Assembly: GCA_013286235.1 (NCBI GenBank)
Contig: JABDGE010000033.1
Coordinates: 1-37,360, forward strand
DNA: 37,360 bases
Direction of reading: 5' to 3'
Source of the DNA: Bacteroidota bacterium
GTDB lineage: Bacteria > Bacteroidota > Bacteroidia > Sphingobacteriales > Sphingobacteriaceae
In this document: in pieces, positions 33,725 through 37,360 of the stretch
Numbering within the stretch: the stretch's first letter is position 1
How the letters are laid out: the number at the start of each line of letters is the position of its first letter
Program-made: the position numbers and the translations under genes
Notes under the pieces: generated by a model
What the model was told of the DNA's origin: nothing
The model's database searches: none
What the model saw: the letters and a program-made list of their open reading frames with translations, nothing else

Positions 33725-34648
33725 TTAATTCTTCTGCACCGGCGTAACCCGGAACTCCGCTTTATAATTATTCCGCAAAACGCCGAGGTACTGGAACTGG
33801 CCAATCTTGTCTTCTGTCAGCATGCGGAACAGGGCGTCGGAGGTTTCTACGGCCTGGTCGTTAAAGGAAATGAGGATATCGCCGCTTAGTACGCCGCCTT
33901 TTTCTGCCGGACTACCGGTTTGCACTTCGGAGATAAACAAGGCCTGTTTGTTGGCCAGGGCGTGAAAAGAGCGCAGTTTGGGCACGAGGTCGATCTGCTG
34001 CATAATGAGCCCGAGGTAGGCGCGCTTAACTTTCCCAAAGCGTATCAGCTGCCCGGCAATATCTTTGGCGGTATTAATGCTGATGGCAAAACAAAGGCCC
34101 TGGGCGCCTTTAATGGTGGCCGTATTAACCCCGACCACTTCGCCCTCCGTATTGATGAGCGGGCCGCCGGAGTTGCCTGGATTTAATGCCGCATCGGTTT
34201 GGATCATGCTGTCCATTTGCCTGCCGGTCTGGCTTTCGAGGGTACGGCCGAGGGCGCTTACCACGCCGGCGGTTACGGTGTGCTGAAAGCCAAGGGGGTT
34301 GCCAATGGCGATCACCAACTGGCCTATCTTCAGGCTTTCGGAGTCGCCGAGGCGGGCGGGCTGAAAGTTGGCTGCCGCTATTTTTAGCACGGCAATGTCG
34401 GTGTCGCGGTCTTCGCCGATCAGGGTTGCCGCATGGGTGCTGCCATCATGCAATTTGATTTGAATGAGCGGGGCCTTGTTTACCACATGACTATTGGTGA
34501 CGAGGTAGCCATCCGAAGAAAAAATAAATCCCGAACCTGTCCCTGCGATTACCTGTTTTTCTTTTTGTTGCTGAAGTACTTCAACTTTTACAACGGCTGT
34601 TTTTATTTGCTCAACAGCATTGATGATGAGCGATGAATAAGCGTCCAT
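33725..34648 (-). CDS. HtrA/DegP-like serine protease with PDZ domain
   Basis: A 307-aa S1C peptidase. The catalytic triad reads His54 (TNSHVV), Asp84 (DRDTDIAVLK) and Ser160 (NPGNSGGPL). A single PDZ domain follows from about residue 205, with LFISEVQTGSPAEKGGVLSGDILISFN. There is no signal peptide or membrane anchor at the N-terminus (MDAYSSLIINAVEQI), unlike DegP/DegQ, so it is predicted cytoplasmic. It converges on the nucleotidyltransferase gene with 22 bases between. A start further upstream adding an export signal was not found. Confidence 0.88.
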   Translation of the reverse strand: MDAYSSLIINAVEQIKTAVVKVEVLQQQKEKQVIAGTGSGFIFSSDGYLVTNSHVVNKAPLIQIKLHDGSTHAATLIGEDRDTDIAVLKIAAANFQPARLGDSESLKIGQLVIAIGNPLGFQHTVTAGVVSALGRTLESQTGRQMDSMIQTDAALNPGNSGGPLINTEGEVVGVNTATIKGAQGLCFAISINTAKDIAGQLIRFGKVKRAYLGLIMQQIDLVPKLRSFHALANKQALFISEVQTGSPAEKGGVLSGDILISFNDQAVETSDALFRMLTEDKIGQFQYLGVLRNNYKAEFRVTPVQKN

Positions 34649-35061
34649 CTTAATCCTTTCAAAAATGAGGCGTCAAAAGCCGTTCCTATCGAAAAAACAC
34701 GACAGTATTTCCACAAAAGCCGCTTGCTGTGCCAAACCCCATGCAGAATTGACAGACATCCTAAGTCGAAAGTCTTAAGTCGGAAGTCGGAAGCAGGATA
34801 GCTACCCGGATGACTCAGGAGCTGCGCCTAATTATCGTTGAATAAGGCAATGTATCGATACGTTTTGTTCCGGGAAAAACCACGGCGCTGTCAAAATCCG
34901 GGCTTTCGGAAAAACAAATAAGTTATTCCCCAAACTATTATCATATTTGATAGTTATTTGGCTACTACAGGTTACGGTTTTCTGCTGTAACGTTTTTGCT
35001 GTTCCTGCTTACGTATTCGCTGTTCATTCCCCGTGGACCCGCATTTAATTGATGTAAGGAA
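34649..35061. other. Intergenic region
   Basis: Divergent spacer holding AAGTCGGAAGTCGGAAG-type short repeats near 34770-34790. No gene, RNA or convincing promoter recognised. Confidence 0.6.
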
Positions 35062-35358
35062 ATGGCAATCACCCAAAGGAATTTAAAAGCAAAGGTTACG
35101 CAGCTTCTTGCAGACGAGTTTGGCGAATCCGGCAAAGTTACCCCGGCCGGCGACCAGGTTATTATCGTCATCAGCCGGGCCGACTACGAACAACGGCATG
35201 GCGAAATCCTGCAGCAAATCCAGCGGGCTATAGATAAAAACTGCCCTGTCAGGAGCGAACACCTTTTCATCCTGGTGCGCGACGATGCGGGTATCTACGA
35301 AAACAGGGTAAAAATCTGGAAATCGGTGTTATCGGGGGCCGCTAAAATCAAGTTATGA
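35062..35358 (+). CDS. Hypothetical protein, 98 aa
   Basis: A small soluble protein, not recognised. Alpha/beta-like pattern: N-terminal helix (RNLKAKVTQLLADEFGES), strand QVIIVISRADYE, helix EILQQIQRAIDKN, strand HLFILVRDD. Its TGA overlaps the ATG of the next small gene (ATGA), which indicates translational coupling. Confidence 0.7.
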   Translation: MAITQRNLKAKVTQLLADEFGESGKVTPAGDQVIIVISRADYEQRHGEILQQIQRAIDKNCPVRSEHLFILVRDDAGIYENRVKIWKSVLSGAAKIKL

Positions 35359-35510
35359 TCATAACACCGGATCCGCTGATAAAATTCAGAGAAAAGGTAA
35401 GACAGGCTTACCTGGAAATTATGTTCTGGGTTGAGAGAGAAAGCAGCATCAGCCTGATATTCTGGATTGTAGTGCTTATCCTGTTTTTGGTGGCGAGAGG
35501 ATTGCGTTGA
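35355..35510 (+). CDS. 51-aa single-pass membrane protein
   Basis: Short gene with an ATG at 35355 inside the ATGA overlap and a TGA at 35508-35510. The N-terminal 30 residues are amphipathic/charged (LIKFREKVRQAYLEIMFWVE) and residues 32-47 are a membrane segment (ISLIFWIVVLILFLVA), followed by RGLR. The overlap and coding-like composition support a real gene. Probably a membrane partner of the 98-aa protein (inference). Confidence 0.65.
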   Translation: MIITPDPLIKFREKVRQAYLEIMFWVERESSISLIFWIVVLILFLVARGLR

Positions 35511-35514
35511 GATG

Positions 35515-35560
35515 GAGACTTGAGATTTGAGATGTGAGATATGAGATTTGAGATATGAGG
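35515..35560. repeat. GAGATNTGA microsatellite
   Basis: Several units of the form TGAGATTTGAGATATGAG in a row, resembling 26327-26400. Confidence 0.75.
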
Positions 35561-35562
35561 CA

Positions 35563-35840
35563 GTGGCAGTGGCGGTAGCAGTAGCAGTTTGTTCGTGGTT
35601 CATCCCGCACGTGCGGGATAGTTCATAGCCGGAGTTGAGCAGAAGGGTGAATGGGGAGTGGGAAAACAGTGGCAGTGGCAGTTTGTTCATGGGTCATAGC
35701 CGGAGTTGAGCAGAAAATGGGGAGTGGGAAAACAGTGGCAGTAGCAGTGGCAGTGGCAGTTTGTTCATGGGTCATAGCCGGAGTTGAGCAGAAGGGTGAA
35801 TGGGCAGTGGGGAAAATAGTGGCAGTAGCGATGGCAACGG
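35563..35840. repeat. Compound minisatellite with GTGGCA hexamers
   Basis: CATAGCCGGAGTTGAGCAGA begins at 35624, 35695 and 35773 (periods 71 and 78). The units differ mainly in the number of GTGGCA/GTAGCA hexamers (for example 2 and 4). An 18-bp palindrome (ATCCCGCACGTGCGGGAT) lies at 35602-35619. Because hexamers keep frame, an open frame runs through into the next gene, but it is not considered coding. Confidence 0.88.
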
Positions 35841-35914
35841 CAGCTGGCGGGATTAGCGGGTGGGGAGACGGTAACGGAAGTGTCCCTGACTGTTTTATTA
35901 TTCAAACAAATTAC

Positions 35915-35922
35915 TATTTTTG
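35915..35922 (+). promoter_or_regulatory. Possible -7 box of the DUF4395 gene
   Basis: TATTTTTG fits TAnnTTTG, 37 bases before the ATG at 35960. No clear -33 box. Confidence 0.4.
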
Positions 35923-35959
35923 TAAAATCTATAACTACTATAGACTTTATATATTAATT

Positions 35960-36418
35960 ATGTCAAAAGAGACCATTTCTTATTCCGCAGAGGGGTTAAG
36001 CTGCCCGGTTGATCTTGTAAAACTCGATGAACACCGGGTGCGGCTGGTGGCTTTTTTTGTATTGCTGCTGGTGGTGGTTTTCATACTCACCGGTAACCCG
36101 CTTGTGGTTGCCTTTTTACTGACTGATTTCCTGCTTCGTACTTTAAATCTTACCAACTATAGCCCGCTGGCATGGCTGGGTGGAGTGGTGGTGAAACAGA
36201 CCGGGCTGAAACCCAAGCCTGTTGATCGTGCGCCAAAAAGATTCGCAGCATTTGTGGGCCTGGCATTTTTGGCAGCTATTCTGACTGCGGCGCTAACCGG
36301 ATTTGTAATCACTGCCCGGGTAATTGCCGGTATTCTCGTGGTTTTTGGGGCGCTCGAAAGCCTGCTGGGATTTTGTGCCGGTTGTTATGTGTACACGTTG
36401 ATCGGGCGGTTTAGGTGA
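35960..36418 (+). CDS. DUF4395 membrane protein
   Basis: A 152-aa protein with about four hydrophobic segments. The N-terminal SCPVDLVKLDEHRVRLVAFF, the central LLTDFLLRTLN and the C-terminal GFCAGCYVY motif (CxxC near residue 141) match DUF4395, an integral membrane family of unknown function in which the cysteines suggest redox or metal roles. I start at the ATG at 35960; the longer frame upstream is minisatellite. It stands alone. Confidence 0.85.
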   Translation: MSKETISYSAEGLSCPVDLVKLDEHRVRLVAFFVLLLVVVFILTGNPLVVAFLLTDFLLRTLNLTNYSPLAWLGGVVVKQTGLKPKPVDRAPKRFAAFVGLAFLAAILTAALTGFVITARVIAGILVVFGALESLLGFCAGCYVYTLIGRFR

Positions 36419-36429
36419 CGGGGGGGCTT

Positions 36430-36521
36430 GATTTCGGATGTGTGAGGGCTTCGCCGTCTCGGATTTTCGATTTTCGATTTCGGATGTGTGAGGGCTTCGC
36501 CGTCTCGGATTTTCGATTTTT
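36430..36521. repeat. 46-bp direct repeat, two copies
   Basis: ATTTCGGATGTGTGAGGGCT followed by TCGCCGTCTCGGATTTTCGA begins at 36431 and again at 36477. The copies are essentially identical. Confidence 0.9.
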
Positions 36522-36855
36522 CGCGGTAGTTTTTTCATGAGTTGTTCATTTTCTTAAGGCATTCAGGAGGCTTGGTCTTTCTCCAAAGAAGTCCGTGGGC
36601 AACTTTCGGACTGCCGGACTTTCGGTCCCGATAGCTATCGGGATTCCGACTTTCCGACTTCCAATAGCTATCAGCATGTGTACAAACTGGAAAAGAATTC
36701 CACATAAACTGTGCACGTATCGCCGCGCTTTTTATTAATACTTAACCATAACCTACTGTAGCTTAAATTATAAGAAAATTTGGTACAGATTTGGCACGAT
36801 CAAAGCGATTTGATAACAAACCTCCGAAGATAATTACAACCCAATTGTTCTAATT
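36522..36855. other. Intergenic region with CCCGATAGCTATCGGG palindrome
   Basis: Contains ACTTTCGGACTGCCGGACTT-type repeats around the 16-bp palindrome at 36627-36642, like 32053-32068. TACAGATTTG near 36784 is one base off a -7 box. Confidence 0.6.
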
Positions 36856-37041
36856 ATGATTAACCCGAAATACCGATGGCTTTTCATTTTGTTAGGCCTT
36901 GTTTGTGTAGCATGGCCTGTTTACGATGCCTATATAGATTTCATCGATTTCAAGGTGATCGAGCCTTTCGAATATTCGGTGCTGGCCACAGTATTTATCG
37001 CGCTGGCTTATAAAACGTATCCCCGGCAAACTGAGAACTAA
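36856..37041 (+). CDS. Small membrane protein, 61 aa
   Basis: Two hydrophobic segments (LFILLGLVCVAWPVY, 9-23; YSVLATVFIALAY, 40-52) separated by an acidic loop, with a short basic tail. Not recognised. The ATG at 36856 is the only sensible start. Composition looks coding. Confidence 0.6.
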   Translation: MINPKYRWLFILLGLVCVAWPVYDAYIDFIDFKVIEPFEYSVLATVFIALAYKTYPRQTEN

Positions 37042-37360
37042 AAATCACCAGGTTGCCGTCAGCGATTCCCGAATCGGTGCCGTCAATATTAACCGGGGCT
37101 TGAATTCAACCCGTGCGGCCATTCCCGTTTTCCCCTAACACAGCAGACTGCTAATTGCTCCCGAATGTTTTGGCGACCAATTGCCAATGTCGGCTGCCAA
37201 TTGCCACTGCGAACTGCTACTTCTAACTGCCAACCGCCTGCTTCCTCACTTAATTCCCCCGAAATAAAGTTGCCTCGTGGTATATCACGGCGGCTGTCAT
37301 TATGGGATAAAATGACTATTTTCCCTTACCCGGGCCAAAATTTAAAATTTTCGGCTATAA
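37042..37360. other. Intergenic region at window end
   Basis: Short degenerate TTGCCACTGCGAACTGC-type repeats near 37200, and the dispersed GGGATAAAATGACTATTTT motif at 37304-37322. No gene seen before the window ends. Confidence 0.6.

Noticed and set aside
35651..35959. N-terminal extension of the DUF4395 protein (GSGKTVAVAV repeats)
   Set aside because: The GSGKT string looks like a Walker A motif but comes from the hexamer minisatellite; DUF4395 proteins start at the ATG at 35960.

Overview
The window looks like chromosomal DNA from a Bacteroidota bacterium, most likely Sphingobacteriaceae and probably close to Mucilaginibacter or Pedobacter (inference). The reasons are the TAnnTTTG-type promoter boxes, the archaeal/eukaryotic-type prolyl-tRNA synthetase, a TIGR02757-family protein, a DUF4905-like protein and a GH20 hexosaminidase. 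Short palindromes and microsatellites of the kind common between genes in this family also fill the spacers. No tRNA, rRNA or CRISPR was seen.

Region 1 (1-17.6 kb) is dense housekeeping DNA: penicillin-binding protein 1C (3' end outside the window), a GT2 glycosyltransferase, uridine kinase, a LysM/RlpA-like protein, a DUF4905-like protein, proS, a trans-sulfuration PLP enzyme, a TIGR02757 protein, a secreted SH3-like protein, a nucleoid-associated protein, mnmE, an LPG-synthase-type membrane protein, a SAM methyltransferase and a large secreted protein of unknown function. Even here repeats have entered coding DNA. mnmE carries three 16-bp repeat units in frame between its G4 and G5 motifs, and the TIGR02757 gene carries a 20-bp palindrome.

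Region 2 (17.6-28.9 kb) is an accessory island. It opens with a TacA/TacT-type toxin-antitoxin pair behind an unusually good promoter with a palindrome inside it and a roughly 300-nt A-rich leader. A 76-bp hairpin-bearing tandem repeat follows. Then come single genes (sterol-desaturase-family protein, redoxin, DUF1016 nuclease, truncated second redoxin, winged-helix-like protein, unknown 265-aa protein, CBS-HEPN-like protein). Most are separated by copies of one dispersed repeat of about 100 bp, always in the same orientation. One copy forms the breakpoint of the truncated redoxin duplication. Scattered through the same island are five short arrays in which a different 4-6 bp word recurs every 11 bp or in a 22-bp dimer. 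The CBS-HEPN gene has lost its 5' end to an IS21-like element whose terminal repeat now supplies the start codon.

Region 3 (28.9-37.4 kb) returns to ordinary genes with longer, repeat-rich spacers: GH20 beta-N-acetylhexosaminidase, an RRM protein, a VOC protein, a small-protein/nucleotidyltransferase pair resembling a toxin-antitoxin system, an HtrA-like protease without a visible signal peptide, an overlapping pair of small genes, a DUF4395 membrane protein and a small membrane protein. The strongest candidates for something undescribed are the same-orientation repeat/gene cassette layout and the variable-word helical-phase arrays of the island.
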